DNA of 64,000 bases from Bradyrhizobium manausense (GTDB lineage: Bacteria; Pseudomonadota; Alphaproteobacteria; Rhizobiales; Xanthobacteraceae). Within the stretch, counting starts at the first letter, position 1. Each line of letters begins with the position of its first letter. Made by a program: the position numbers and the translations under genes. The stretch is taken from assembly GCF_018129685.1 (NCBI RefSeq), contig NZ_JAFCLG010000001.1:62001-126000 (forward strand), in the 5' to 3' direction. Shown here in pieces: positions 46,045 through 55,108 of the stretch. Below the pieces are notes generated by a model. The model was not told where the DNA came from and ran no database searches. It worked only from the letters and a program-made list of their open reading frames with translations.

Positions 46045-48270
46045 TTGACTGTCGGCTCGCGCGCCTTCCAGAACGCAAGGCTCCAGAAGAAATTCAAGAA
46101 GGAGGCGGATGCCGCGCTGGCTGCGGCCCATCAGGCCTATGCCAAGGGACGGCTCGCCGACGTCGAGGCGCTGTGCCGGCGAATCCTCGAGGTGCTTCCC
46201 GATCATTTTGACACGTTGCATCTGTTCGGGGTCTGCCTCAGCGCCGATCCGAAGCGGCTGGGGGAGGCCGAACAGGTCCTGCGCGCCGCAATCGCGATCA
46301 GTCCACGCGCGGCCAACGTCTATTGCGACCTCGGCACCGTGCTGTTCGACCTGAAGCGATTTGAGGAGGCGCGCGCCTGTCAGGAGAAGGGGATCGCGCT
46401 CAATCCGAACTTTCCGATGGCCCTGACCAACCTCGGCAATACACTGATGCATCTGGCGCTGCCGCTGGAGGCGATCGAGCTGCACGACCGGGCCATCCGG
46501 TTGAAGCCCGACTACGCCGATGCATTTTGCAATCGCGGCATGGCCGAGCTGCGAATCTGGCGCTCCGAGCAAGCCCTGCAGAGCTTCGAGCGCGCTTTGG
46601 CATTTCAGCCGAACCATCCGGAGGCCCTGGCCGGCCGCGGCATGGCCCTGCTGGAGTTGCGCCACTACGCAGCTGCCGAAACCGCGCTGAACACCGCCCT
46701 GGCGATAAAGCCCAACAACGCCAAGGTGCTGGCACATCGGGGGCGGCTCCATCTGCGGCTGCTGCGCCTCGAGCAGTCCGAGCGCGACCTCGAGGCCGCG
46801 CTCGGGCTTGATCCCAATCTCGAGATGGCGCTGCGCGAAAAGGCGCGTGTCTGTCTCCTGCTGAACAAGCCGACCCAGGCGATGGCGGCCTGCAAAAGGC
46901 TGCTCGAGCAGAATCCCAAATCGGAGGCCGCGATCAGCGTGATGGGATCGTGCTTCGCAAGCTTCGGAGACATCGCGACGGCGATCGAACATTTCGATCG
47001 GGCACTGGAGCTTAAGCCCGATTTCGAGGATGCGATCCACAGAAAGATCTTTGCGCTCGATTTCCTGCCCGAAGCGGACTTCGCGATGCTGCAGGCCGTG
47101 CGCAAATACTGGTGGGACAATATCGGCAGCAGGATTCCGCAAAGGACGCTTCGGCCGCGTGATCTCGATCCCGACAGGCGTCTGGTGGTGGGGTACGTCT
47201 CCGCCGATTTCAGGCGCCACTCGGCCGGCTTCATCTTCATGCCGGTGCTGCGTCATAGCGATCATGCCAATTTCGAGATCGTCTGCTATTCGTCATCGCC
47301 GCTTCAGGATGAGATCACCGACGAATTCCGCGCGCTCGCGGACCGCTGGGTCGATGCGGTTGCGCTGACCGATGATCAATTGACTGAACGTATCGAGGCC
47401 GACGGGATCGACATCCTGGTCGACCTTTCCGGACACTCCGCCGGCGCTCGCCTCGGCATGTTCTCGCGCAAGCCCGCGCCGATCCAGATCTCGGCCTGGG
47501 GCGCGCCGACCGGCACGGGCCTGAAGACCATCGACTATATCTTCGCGGACCCGGTCGCGATTCCGGAGGCAGCGCGGCCTGAGTTCGCCGAGAAGATCCA
47601 CGACCTGCCGTGCATGCTGACGATGTCGGAGCCGCCACCGGGCTTGTACCGGCCGGACCTGCCGATGCTGCGCAATGGCTACGTCACCTTCGGCTCCTTC
47701 AACCGGGTCGACAAGATCTCCAACGAGGTCCTGCCGGTGTGGTCGCGGCTGCTGCGAGAGTTGCCAGGATCGAAGCTCGTCATCAAGCACACCAGCCTCG
47801 ACGATGCCGGCCTTCGCGACAGCCTGGTGGCCCGTTTCGTCGAACATGGCGTCGGCCCCGATCACGTGGTCTGCCTGGGGGCGAGTATCCGTGAGGAGCA
47901 TCTTGCCGAATTCGCCCGGATCGACATCTCGCTCGATCCGTTCCCGCAGAACGGCGGCGCCGGCACCTGGGAATCCCTCCATATGGGTGTGCCTGTCCTC
48001 GCCAAGCTCGGCCAGACGACGTCGGGGCGGGCGGCTGGCAGCATCCTCAAGGCGGTCGGGCTGGACGACTGGGTCGTCGAGGACGACGAAGCCTACATCG
48101 CGGTCGCCAAGCGGTTTGCCGGGGACCCGGCCGCCCTGGCCGGGTTGCGACAGCAATTGCCGGCCCTGATCGCGGCTTCTGCGGCGGGCAATGGCGCGAC
48201 CTACACACGCCATGTGGAAGCAGCCTACCGCCAGTTCTGGCGCGACTATTGCGCGGCGCAGGCCCATTGA
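46045..48270 (+). CDS. TPR protein with O-GlcNAc transferase-like (SPINDLY, GT41) domain
   Basis: The 741-residue protein has about nine TPR units (residues 20-345, for example AYAKGRLADVEALCRRILEV and AIEHFDRALELKPDFEDA) followed by a GT41 domain (about 370-735). GT41 marks are VGYVSADFRRHSAGFIFMPV, VDLSGHSAGARLGMFSRKPA, GSFNRVDKISNEVLPVWSRLL and FPQNGGAGTWESLHMGVPV, keeping the His and Lys implicated in catalysis. It probably glycosylates proteins in the cytosol. TTG 46045 is used since no ATG fits; GGGGGG lies upstream. It stands alone, so the target protein is not indicated. Confidence 0.88.
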   Translation: MTVGSRAFQNARLQKKFKKEADAALAAAHQAYAKGRLADVEALCRRILEVLPDHFDTLHLFGVCLSADPKRLGEAEQVLRAAIAISPRAANVYCDLGTVLFDLKRFEEARACQEKGIALNPNFPMALTNLGNTLMHLALPLEAIELHDRAIRLKPDYADAFCNRGMAELRIWRSEQALQSFERALAFQPNHPEALAGRGMALLELRHYAAAETALNTALAIKPNNAKVLAHRGRLHLRLLRLEQSERDLEAALGLDPNLEMALREKARVCLLLNKPTQAMAACKRLLEQNPKSEAAISVMGSCFASFGDIATAIEHFDRALELKPDFEDAIHRKIFALDFLPEADFAMLQAVRKYWWDNIGSRIPQRTLRPRDLDPDRRLVVGYVSADFRRHSAGFIFMPVLRHSDHANFEIVCYSSSPLQDEITDEFRALADRWVDAVALTDDQLTERIEADGIDILVDLSGHSAGARLGMFSRKPAPIQISAWGAPTGTGLKTIDYIFADPVAIPEAARPEFAEKIHDLPCMLTMSEPPPGLYRPDLPMLRNGYVTFGSFNRVDKISNEVLPVWSRLLRELPGSKLVIKHTSLDDAGLRDSLVARFVEHGVGPDHVVCLGASIREEHLAEFARIDISLDPFPQNGGAGTWESLHMGVPVLAKLGQTTSGRAAGSILKAVGLDDWVVEDDEAYIAVAKRFAGDPAALAGLRQQLPALIAASAAGNGATYTRHVEAAYRQFWRDYCAAQAH

Positions 48271-48313
48271 TTCAAGGGCTTGGCCTGAAATGTTGAGGCT
48301 ATGCCAAAACAGC

Positions 48314-48334
48314 AAAAGGCCGCCACAGGCGGCC
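48314..48334 (-). terminator. Rho-independent terminator of the small membrane protein gene
   Basis: On the minus strand GGCCGCC-TGT-GGCGGCC is a perfect 7-bp stem followed by TTTT, 33 bases after the stop of the small gene at 48367. Confidence 0.75.
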
Positions 48335-48366
48335 GTTGCATCTCAAATCGGACCTTTTTCCCGCAA

Positions 48367-48570
48367 TTAACGGATCGTCGAGGTGCCCGAGCTCGTGATC
48401 GCCACCGGCTTGCCGGCCTTGATCACGTGGGTGGACTGGGCGGTCTGGCTGAAATCGGCATTGGTGCGGGCTGCGATCCCAAAGGCGGCGACTGCAATGC
48501 CGGCCACCAGCGCCACCACCACAATCTTCAGGTGGGTACCCCGATCTGCAGAGTGAATTGAGTGGTTCAT
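48367..48570 (-). CDS. Small single-helix membrane or exported protein
   Basis: The 67-residue product has one hydrophobic helix (HLKIVVVALVAGIAVAAFGIA, about 14-34) and a short polar tail ending AITSSGTSTIR. The ATG at 48570 has GGGAGG at correct spacing and the gene ends before a clean terminator, so it is very probably real. Similar tiny proteins with MNHS-type starts are common in Bradyrhizobium (family knowledge). The helix could be a signal peptide or an anchor. Its role is unknown. Confidence 0.72.
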   Translation of the reverse strand: MNHSIHSADRGTHLKIVVVALVAGIAVAAFGIAARTNADFSQTAQSTHVIKAGKPVAITSSGTSTIR

Positions 48571-48795
48571 CGAAGCCTCCCGACGGGCTTTGGCGCCGTC
48601 TGTAGGCTGATGTCTTAAGGGCCATCTGTTTCCGGATCGTTTCGCGGGTTCCGCAAAATGGTTTCATCTGGCGATTTCGCCTGATCGCGTTGAGCGGTCT
48701 TACCTGCCGCGTAATCGCGGCGCCGATCCCCCCTTGTGATGATCATGTCCATCGGCCGCGACCGATGGGCCGATTGACCGGCAAGGAGAAACACC

Positions 48796-49704
48796 ATGAA
48801 CCGTCGAACCGTCCTCGAAGCCACATTGCTAGGAACCGCCTTTGCGGCGGCGTCGGGCGCCAGTGCGCCAGTGGCAGCGGCCCAGCAGACAGCACGATCG
48901 CCTTATGTGACCGCAAAAGACGGCACCAGGCTGTTCGTGCAGGACTGGGGCAGCGGCAAGCCAGTCGTGCTGCTGACGGCCTGGACCTTCGACGGCAGCA
49001 CCTGGGGCAGCCAGATTGCGGCGCTCAACGAAGAAGGCTTCCGCTGTGTTGCACCCGACCGGCGCGGGCATGGACGGTCGGAGATGCCGTCCGCCGGTTA
49101 TGATCTGGAGACCCTGACCGACGATGTCGCCGCGGTGATCGAAGCGCGCGACCTGCGCGACGTCACGCTGGTCGGCTTTTCGATGGGGTCCGTCGAGGCG
49201 GTGAACTATCTCGGTCGATACGGATCGGACCGGATTGCAAGGCTGGTCCTGGTCGCACCGACGACGCCGTTCCTGGTCAAGACCGAGGACAATCCCGATG
49301 CGGTTCCGAAGGCGATGATCGAGGCTGACAACGCGGCGGTCGGGCGCGACTTCGCCAAATGGATCGCGGCGAATGAAGCGCCGTTCTTTCTCCCCGAGAC
49401 GCCGGAGATCACGCGGGCCTGGATCCGCGAGATGATGCTGAGCGTGCCTTTGCCGGTGGCGCTGGCCTGCCGCAAGACCATCGGTTTCTCGGATCTCCGT
49501 GCGGCGGCGGCCCGGATCGATCGCCCGACGCTGATCGTCCACGGCGACAAGGATGCCAGCGCGCCGCTGCCACTGACTGGTGCCAAGACCGCAAAGCTGA
49601 TCAAGGGCAGCAAGCTCGTTGTCTACGAGGGCGGACCGCATCCGTTGCCGCTGACGCATGGCGAGCGGCTGGTCGCGGACATGCTCGCCTTCATGGCGGC
49701 GTGA
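48796..49704 (+). CDS. Exported alpha/beta hydrolase (non-heme haloperoxidase-like)
   Basis: The 302-residue protein begins with a signal peptide starting MNRRTVLEATLLGTAFAAAS (twin-Arg-like, cleaved near AQQTA). The hydrolase fold has VVLLTAWTFDGSTWG (oxyanion region), LVGFSMGSVEAVNYLGR with the nucleophile Ser, VHGDKDASAPLP with the acid Asp and GGPHPLPLTHGE with the catalytic His. The pattern matches arylesterase or cofactor-free haloperoxidase relatives. It is convergent with the MFS gene and preceded by AAGGAGAAAC. The substrate is unknown; export to the periplasm is the distinctive feature. Confidence 0.85.
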   Translation: MNRRTVLEATLLGTAFAAASGASAPVAAAQQTARSPYVTAKDGTRLFVQDWGSGKPVVLLTAWTFDGSTWGSQIAALNEEGFRCVAPDRRGHGRSEMPSAGYDLETLTDDVAAVIEARDLRDVTLVGFSMGSVEAVNYLGRYGSDRIARLVLVAPTTPFLVKTEDNPDAVPKAMIEADNAAVGRDFAKWIAANEAPFFLPETPEITRAWIREMMLSVPLPVALACRKTIGFSDLRAAAARIDRPTLIVHGDKDASAPLPLTGAKTAKLIKGSKLVVYEGGPHPLPLTHGERLVADMLAFMAA

Positions 49705-49710
49705 GCGGGC

Positions 49711-50994
49711 TCAACTCGCCCTGACGATATCGGCGCGGATGGTCCGCGCCGCCCAGATGAACAGCAAGGCGCCGAGCGTGGTCGTGATCGCGGCCGAGAG
49801 CAGGGAATAGCGCACGGCGTCCGCGCCATAGCTGCCCTTCAGTGCATCGTTGACCACGCCCACGGCGAGGGGACCCACGCCCTGGCCGAAGCAGGTCGCG
49901 GTGAGTGCGATCAGGGCGGAGGCCAGAGCCCGCATGCTGGGCCTGGCGACCGTCTGCGCGATCGCAAAGATCGGCCCGAGATGGAAGCCGACCAGGAACG
50001 AGGTCAGCGCCAGCATGGTGACCATCATCGCAAAGTCCTGCGTCAGCATGCAGACAGCAAAGACGGGGCCGGCGAGGCCTGAGGTGATCGCCGGCGCCCA
50101 CAGCTTCCAGCGGTCGTCGCGACGGCTCACCTGCGCCACCACGAAGCCGCCGAGCAGGGTCCCGGCCATGCCGGCGAGACCCTTGAACGTGCCGGCATAG
50201 GTGCCGATCTCGGCGCTCGACAGATGATGCACGCGCGCGAGAAAAGGCGGAATCCAGGCGGCGGTGGCATAGTTCGTGTAGGTGGTGAGGCAGAAGCCGA
50301 CCAGCACGATGATGAAGCTTTGCTGCGAGGCGAGGAAGCGCAGCGTCGGTCCGAGCGGCTCGGGCACGAAGGTCTCCTGCATGGCGCCGCGCTTCGGCTC
50401 GGAGATCGTCAGCCACAGGATCAGCGCGAGCATGATGCCGGGCACGCCTGCGACATAGAAGGCCATGCGCCAGCCATAGTGCTGGTTGATGGTGCCGCCG
50501 ACGAAATAGCCGAGGAATACGCCGAGATAGGTGCCGATGGCGTAGATGCCGAGCGCGCGCGGGCGTTCGTTCTTGGCAAAGAGATCGGCGACGATCGACT
50601 GCGAGGCCGGCGAGCCCGCGGACTCGCCGATGCCGACGCCGATCCTTGCAAACGCCAGCGCGGTGACGCTGGAAGCCATGCCGCACAGCGCGGTCATTGC
50701 GCTCCAGAACGCAAACGCCAGCGCCACGATGTTGCGGCGGTTGAGCCGGTCGGCGACGCGCGCGATCGGAATGCCGAGCAGTGAATAGAACAGCGCAAAG
50801 CCGAAGCCCGCGAGCAGGCCCATCATCGTGTCGCTGAGCTGGAACTCCTTCTTGATCGGCTCGATCAGGACGTTGAAGATCGTGCGGTCGAGGAAGTTCA
50901 GCGCGTAGATGATCGTGAGCAGGCCCAGCACGTAATAGCGCCGCGCCGTGGGTTCCCGCGCGGCGGTCGTTTGCACCGACATTTGTGACGTCAT
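49711..50994 (-). CDS. Major facilitator superfamily transporter (spinster/aromatic acid type)
   Basis: The 427-residue MFS permease has 12 helices, with the helix 2-3 loop motif GIPIARVADRLNRRN and YYVLGLLTIIYALNFLDRTI in helix 1. NFLDR-type starts are frequent in the spinster and 4-hydroxybenzoate/phthalate permeases. It lies 64 bases downstream of the Rieske oxygenase on the same strand, so it probably imports the oxygenase substrate. ATG 50994 is chosen; upstream in-frame GTG 51003 lies nearer to the GGGGGGAG ribosome site, and ATG 50982 is also possible. Confidence 0.87.
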   Translation of the reverse strand: MTSQMSVQTTAAREPTARRYYVLGLLTIIYALNFLDRTIFNVLIEPIKKEFQLSDTMMGLLAGFGFALFYSLLGIPIARVADRLNRRNIVALAFAFWSAMTALCGMASSVTALAFARIGVGIGESAGSPASQSIVADLFAKNERPRALGIYAIGTYLGVFLGYFVGGTINQHYGWRMAFYVAGVPGIMLALILWLTISEPKRGAMQETFVPEPLGPTLRFLASQQSFIIVLVGFCLTTYTNYATAAWIPPFLARVHHLSSAEIGTYAGTFKGLAGMAGTLLGGFVVAQVSRRDDRWKLWAPAITSGLAGPVFAVCMLTQDFAMMVTMLALTSFLVGFHLGPIFAIAQTVARPSMRALASALIALTATCFGQGVGPLAVGVVNDALKGSYGADAVRYSLLSAAITTTLGALLFIWAARTIRADIVRAS

Positions 50995-51058
50995 ATCGAC
51001 CACCGCTCCCCCCAATTTGTCTTTGTTGTTATCGTTGGGCCAGCCTTCGTTCAGGCTG

Positions 51059-52249
51059 TCAGCCTTCGCGGATGTAATTCCCCGCTTCGAATTCGACCTG
51101 CGGCGCACTGGCGTCGAAGGACACGCCGATTGGATCGCGACCCGCTTCCATCGCCTCGAGCTGCTCGGTCAGCATGCGGCGGATCATCAGGATGCCCCGG
51201 TCGCTCTGGCCAAAGTGCTCCTCCGAATGAACAGTCACCGGGCCCTGGCCAACCTGGGCTTCATAGTCGCCGGGATATTGCTGGTGCTCGGCTTCCGTCA
51301 TGTCCCACCAGAACTTGCCGTTGAACTTCGAGCGCATGCGGCCGATGTCGCCGGAATTTTTGACGCGGCCGGCAACGTAAATGCGGAAAGACGTATCGTC
51401 GATCGGCAGCGTCCAGCCGATTGACTCGACGCGGGCGAACTGCGCCACGCGCGGATTGGGCACGACGCGCAGCGTGGGGAGCGCGGCCTCGGTGACGCGA
51501 TAAAACACCCGGCCGTCGTCCTGCTTGCGGATCGAGCGCACGGCGATGCCGCGCGGTGTCTTGTCGAACGTCACCTCGGGCATCGAGGCCATCATGTTGG
51601 TGAATTGCGGGCCTGAGAACGAGCCGTGCAGCACCGGCACGTGATAGGGATCGACCACGTTTTCGAAATGCTGCAGCCAGTTGCAGGGAATGACCGCGGG
51701 CCCGCCGCCGCCGATCGATGAATCGTCCGCCTCGACGAATTCGCCGTCATCCATGTTTTCGAGGCACTCGTAAGCCGGCAGCACCGGGCGTTTCTCGGCC
51801 GGACCCATATAGGCGAAGATCAACCCATAGCGCTCCTCGACCGGATACCAGGGCTGACGCAGCTTGTCCTTGAACTGGCCGCCGTCCGGCTCGCAGGGCT
51901 GCTCCAGGCAATGGCCCTCTGTGTCGAACTTCCAGCCGTGGTAGCAGCAGCGGATGCCGTCTTCCTCGACTTTTCCATAATAGAGCGTGGTGCCGCGATG
52001 GCAGCAGCGGGCGTGGAGCAGGCCGACGCGGCCGTTCCTGTCACGGAACAAGACCAGATCCTCGGCCAACGCGCGCACCTTCTTCGGCGTATCGGTGGCA
52101 TCGCTGCTGAGCCCGACGGGGTGCCAATAGCGGCGCAGCAATTCGCCCATTGGCGTGCCGCGCACGACCGAGGTGAGCTCGGTGCGGGTGTGCGCCGGCT
52201 TCATTGCATAGGCCGTGCCGAGATCGCGATCCCGCTGGGTCATCGTCAT
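51059..52249 (-). CDS. Rieske non-heme iron oxygenase, alpha subunit
   Basis: The 396-residue oxygenase has a Rieske cluster from Cys82/His84 (ARCCHRG) and Cys101/His104 (CCYHGWKF), and a catalytic mononuclear iron site with Asp200, His203 and His208 in FENVVDPYHVPVLHG. The layout is of the phthalate/vanillate demethylase (class IA) type that works without a beta subunit. No reductase is encoded adjacent, so a remote one must serve. The MFS gene follows and a MarR regulator diverges, which together read as a small aromatic uptake and oxidation cassette. The substrate is unknown. Confidence 0.9.
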   Translation of the reverse strand: MTMTQRDRDLGTAYAMKPAHTRTELTSVVRGTPMGELLRRYWHPVGLSSDATDTPKKVRALAEDLVLFRDRNGRVGLLHARCCHRGTTLYYGKVEEDGIRCCYHGWKFDTEGHCLEQPCEPDGGQFKDKLRQPWYPVEERYGLIFAYMGPAEKRPVLPAYECLENMDDGEFVEADDSSIGGGGPAVIPCNWLQHFENVVDPYHVPVLHGSFSGPQFTNMMASMPEVTFDKTPRGIAVRSIRKQDDGRVFYRVTEAALPTLRVVPNPRVAQFARVESIGWTLPIDDTSFRIYVAGRVKNSGDIGRMRSKFNGKFWWDMTEAEHQQYPGDYEAQVGQGPVTVHSEEHFGQSDRGILMIRRMLTEQLEAMEAGRDPIGVSFDASAPQVEFEAGNYIREG

Positions 52250-52279
52250 GCTTGTTCCTCCCGCCTCAGGCCTTGTTGG

Positions 52280-52333
52280 CTGGGTCGATTTTGATCCGTT
52301 GACCCAGTGAAAAATAATTCGATGACAATGTCA
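52280..52333. promoter_or_regulatory. Inverted repeats between the oxygenase and MarR genes (candidate operators)
   Basis: CTGGGTC at 52280-52286 is mirrored by GACCCAG at 52301-52307, and TGACA-A-TGTCA forms a short palindrome at 52323-52333. Both lie in the divergent intergenic region, the usual place for MarR operators. They are the only clear dyads there. Confidence 0.45.
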
Positions 52334-52444
52334 ACGATCTTTCCTGAGGGCCCCTTCGTCGCATTCGGAACGGGTGGGGGAGGTTGCGCTACCAACGCGC
52401 GACGAAGGCTTGGCACGTGTTGGCTTTCTTGGCAGAGGTGAGCC

Positions 52445-52960
52445 ATGAGCCAGACATCGGGCAGGGATGGGCGCGAGGCGTCCGAAACGAACGACAATCT
52501 TTCACCGGCGCCGATCACCGCGATGCTGTCGTCCCGGCTGATGGTGCTGGCCAATTTGCTCAAGCGCGGTGCCATCCTGCGCTACAAGCGTCTCGCCGGA
52601 TTGTCTTCGGTCGAGTTCGGTCTGGTCGCCTCGCTCGGCCGGCGGCCACCGATGAGCGTGGCGCGTCTCGCCGAGGCCGTCGGTCAGGACAAGGGCCAGA
52701 TCAGCCGTGCGCTCGCAGAGCTGGTCTCGCGCAAGCTGATTGCGAAGTCGGCAAATCCGAAGGACAGCCGCGAGGTGCTGGTGTCGCTGACACAGGCGGG
52801 CCTCGCCGCGCATGACGCGATCGTCGAAGGCGCACAGGAACGCAACCGGATGCTGCTCGCGCAATTGAGCCATGACGAGCTCGACACGTTGCTCAAGCAG
52901 ATCGAGCGTCTCACCGCGACGGCGGAAGCGATGCTCGAAGCCGAGAAGGTCTCGCGCTGA
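52445..52960 (+). CDS. MarR family transcriptional regulator
   Basis: The 171-residue regulator has a winged helix-turn-helix: SSVEFGLVASLGRRPPMSVA, RLAEAVGQDKGQISRALAELV (recognition helix) and the wing KSANPKDSREVLVSLTQAG, followed by a C-terminal dimerisation helix. MarR proteins repress divergent genes and release DNA on binding aromatic ligands. It is divergent from the Rieske/MFS pair with two dyads in between, so it probably controls that cassette and itself. ATG 52445 follows AGAGGTG. Confidence 0.9.
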   Translation: MSQTSGRDGREASETNDNLSPAPITAMLSSRLMVLANLLKRGAILRYKRLAGLSSVEFGLVASLGRRPPMSVARLAEAVGQDKGQISRALAELVSRKLIAKSANPKDSREVLVSLTQAGLAAHDAIVEGAQERNRMLLAQLSHDELDTLLKQIERLTATAEAMLEAEKVSR

Positions 52961-53536
52961 TCCGTCCGGCATGACCTCTCGTGGCCTCGTCGGCGCGGCG
53001 ACGACAGAAGCAGGGCGCCCATCCGTCCCGGCACATTGGCCAGGTTCCGTCATGATGCAGGGCTCCCTGACCGCGCGCGCCTGTGGATACATCTCCTTGC
53101 TGCACTTGACCCGTTGTTCGCGGTAGCAACCATTTTCGGTCTGCTGGCTGCGCTGCTCTGGAAAGGAAGCGGCCAGTATGTCGGCTGGGTGACGGTCGGG
53201 GGGCCGGTTGCGGGTCGCCGGCTGGGCTCGGGTGCGTTGCCGTTCGGAAAAAATCGGGCGATTTTCGTCGATGATCCCAGGCAAAAAGCTGTTACAGCAG
53301 GTGCGCCGCGATCTCAGAACGGCTGCTCTGCAATATTGTGGCCGCCCTTGTCGCGTCAGGCGATCTGCTTCATACCAGCCGCGGGGTGATTCCGGCATTT
53401 CCACCGGTCTGGGAGCAGCAAAGGGCCTAAAAAGAGCGTGTCTTGCGCCCATTGGTGCACTGCGCTAAGGCTCAGAATAATTCCAAATCGGACGAATCCG
53501 TGGCTGTCCCGAGGCTGCGGGAAAAAGGGCTCGTCA
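52961..53536. other. 576-bp gap upstream of the nuo operon
   Basis: There is no gene I can support; frames here are short, overlapping and without family features. The DNA from 53240 on is AT-richer (GGAAAAAATCGGGCGATTTTCG contains a small dyad at about 53246-53265) and should contain the nuo promoter. No clear -35/-10 pair was found. Confidence 0.5.
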
Positions 53537-53902
53537 ATGAGCGGCATTCTACAGAACTATCTTCCACTCGTGGTCTTCATAGGGGTCGCTGCCATCATCG
53601 GCCTGGTGCTGCTGATTGCGCCCTTCATCGTGGCTTTCCAGCAGCCGGACCCGGAAAAGCTGTCGGCGTATGAGTGCGGTTTCAACGCCTTCGACGACGC
53701 CCGCATGAAATTCGACGTCCGCTTCTATCTGGTCGCCATCCTCTTCATCATCTTCGACCTCGAGGTGGCGTTCCTGTTTCCCTGGGCAGTGGCATTCGGA
53801 AAGCTGGGCGCGACCGGCTTCTGGTCCATGCTGGTGTTCCTCGCCGTGCTGACGGTGGGCTTCGCCTATGAATGGAAGAAAGGCGCACTCGAATGGGATT
53901 GA
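53537..53902 (+). CDS. nuoA: NADH-quinone oxidoreductase subunit A
   Basis: The 121-residue, three-helix membrane subunit of complex I has the conserved [18 protein letters not shown] loop, including the Cys of the quinone-site loop, and [21 protein letters not shown]. It forms part of the interface between the membrane arm and the quinone cavity. ATG 53537 heads the operon after a long leader. Its stop overlaps the nuoB start by ten bases, so the two are translationally coupled. Confidence 0.96.
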   Translation: MSGILQNYLPLVVFIGVAAIIGLVLLIAPFIVAFQQPDPEKLSAYECGFNAFDDARMKFDVRFYLVAILFIIFDLEVAFLFPWAVAFGKLGATGFWSMLVFLAVLTVGFAYEWKKGALEWD

Positions 53903-54480
53903 ACCCTGCACCATCAACTGGTCCGGTGATCGCGCCGGCCCCCAAGGGCATCCTGGATCCGTCGACCGGCCGTCCGGTCGGGGCCAATGATCCGTTCTTC
54001 CTCGAGGTCAATTCCGAGCTGTCCGACAAGGGCTTCTTCACGGCCGCGACCGACGACCTCATCACCTGGGCCCGTACCGGCTCTTTGATGTGGATGACCT
54101 TCGGTCTGGCCTGCTGCGCGGTCGAGATGATGCAGGTGTCGATGCCGCGCTACGACGTCGAGCGCTTCGGTTTTGCCCCGCGCGCCTCGCCGCGCCAATC
54201 CGACGTGATGATCGTCGCCGGCACGCTGACCAACAAGATGGCGCCGGCGCTGCGCAAGGTCTACGACCAGATGCCCGAGCCGCGCTACGTCATCTCGATG
54301 GGCTCCTGCGCCAATGGCGGCGGCTATTATCACTATTCCTACTCGGTCGTGCGCGGCTGCGACCGCATCGTGCCGATCGACATCTACGTGCCGGGCTGTC
54401 CGCCCACGGCGGAAGCGCTGCTCTACGGCGTGCTGCTGCTGCAGAAGAAGATCCGCCGCACCGGCACCATCGAACGCTAA
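53893..54480 (+). CDS. nuoB: NADH-quinone oxidoreductase subunit B
   Basis: The 195-residue peripheral subunit holds cluster N2, the last iron-sulfur centre before quinone. The N2 ligands are the paired Cys74-Cys75 in [12 protein letters not shown] plus the Cys of [14 protein letters not shown] and [12 protein letters not shown]. An alphaproteobacterial N-terminal extension of about 40 residues precedes the core. ATG 53893 overlaps nuoA; upstream in-frame codons lie inside nuoA. Confidence 0.97.
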   Translation: MGLNPAPSTGPVIAPAPKGILDPSTGRPVGANDPFFLEVNSELSDKGFFTAATDDLITWARTGSLMWMTFGLACCAVEMMQVSMPRYDVERFGFAPRASPRQSDVMIVAGTLTNKMAPALRKVYDQMPEPRYVISMGSCANGGGYYHYSYSVVRGCDRIVPIDIYVPGCPPTAEALLYGVLLLQKKIRRTGTIER

Positions 54481-54491
54481 GGTTTTACGTC

Positions 54492-55106
54492 ATGGACGAC
54501 GCCAAGCTCGACGCCCTGGGGCAGACGATCGTGAGCGCGCTTCCGGGCGCGGCGACAGGTCATCAGGTGGCCTTCAACCAGCTGACGGTTGATGTCGAGG
54601 CCAGCAAGATCGTCGAGGTGGTCAAGTACCTCCGCGACGATCCGAACTGCCGCTTCGTCAGCTTCACCGACATTACGGCGGCCGACTATCCGTCGCGCGA
54701 GAAGCGCTTCGACGTGATCTATCACTTCCTGTCACCGACCCTGAACACCCGCATCCGTCTCAAGGCCCAGGCCGACGAGACCACGCAGGTACCGTCGCTG
54801 ATCGAGGTGTTCCCCGGCGCCGACTGGTTCGAGCGCGAGGCCTACGACCTCTATGGCGTGTTCTTCGTCGGTCACCCCGACATGCGCCGCATCCTCACCG
54901 ATTACGGTTTCGAGGGGCATCCGCTGCGCAAGGACTTCCCGCTGACCGGTTTCCTCGAGGTCCGTTACGACGACCAGGAGAAGCGCGTGGTGTACGAGCC
55001 GGTCCGGCTCAACCAGGAATTCCGCAAGTTCGACTTTTTGTCTCCGTGGGAGGGCGCCGATTATCCGGTTCTTCCGGGCGATGAGAAAGCAGGGCCGAAG
55101 GTCTGA
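54492..55106 (+). CDS. nuoC: NADH-quinone oxidoreductase subunit C
   Basis: The 204-residue hydrophilic subunit matches the 30-kDa family: [19 protein letters not shown], the signature [20 protein letters not shown] and the C-terminal [19 protein letters not shown]. It supports NuoB and NuoD in the quinone-binding module and is separate from NuoD here, unlike the fused NuoCD of E. coli. ATG 54492 gives [12 protein letters not shown]; upstream extension of the frame lies in nuoB. Confidence 0.96.
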   Translation: MDDAKLDALGQTIVSALPGAATGHQVAFNQLTVDVEASKIVEVVKYLRDDPNCRFVSFTDITAADYPSREKRFDVIYHFLSPTLNTRIRLKAQADETTQVPSLIEVFPGADWFEREAYDLYGVFFVGHPDMRRILTDYGFEGHPLRKDFPLTGFLEVRYDDQEKRVVYEPVRLNQEFRKFDFLSPWEGADYPVLPGDEKAGPKV

Positions 55107-55108
55107 TC

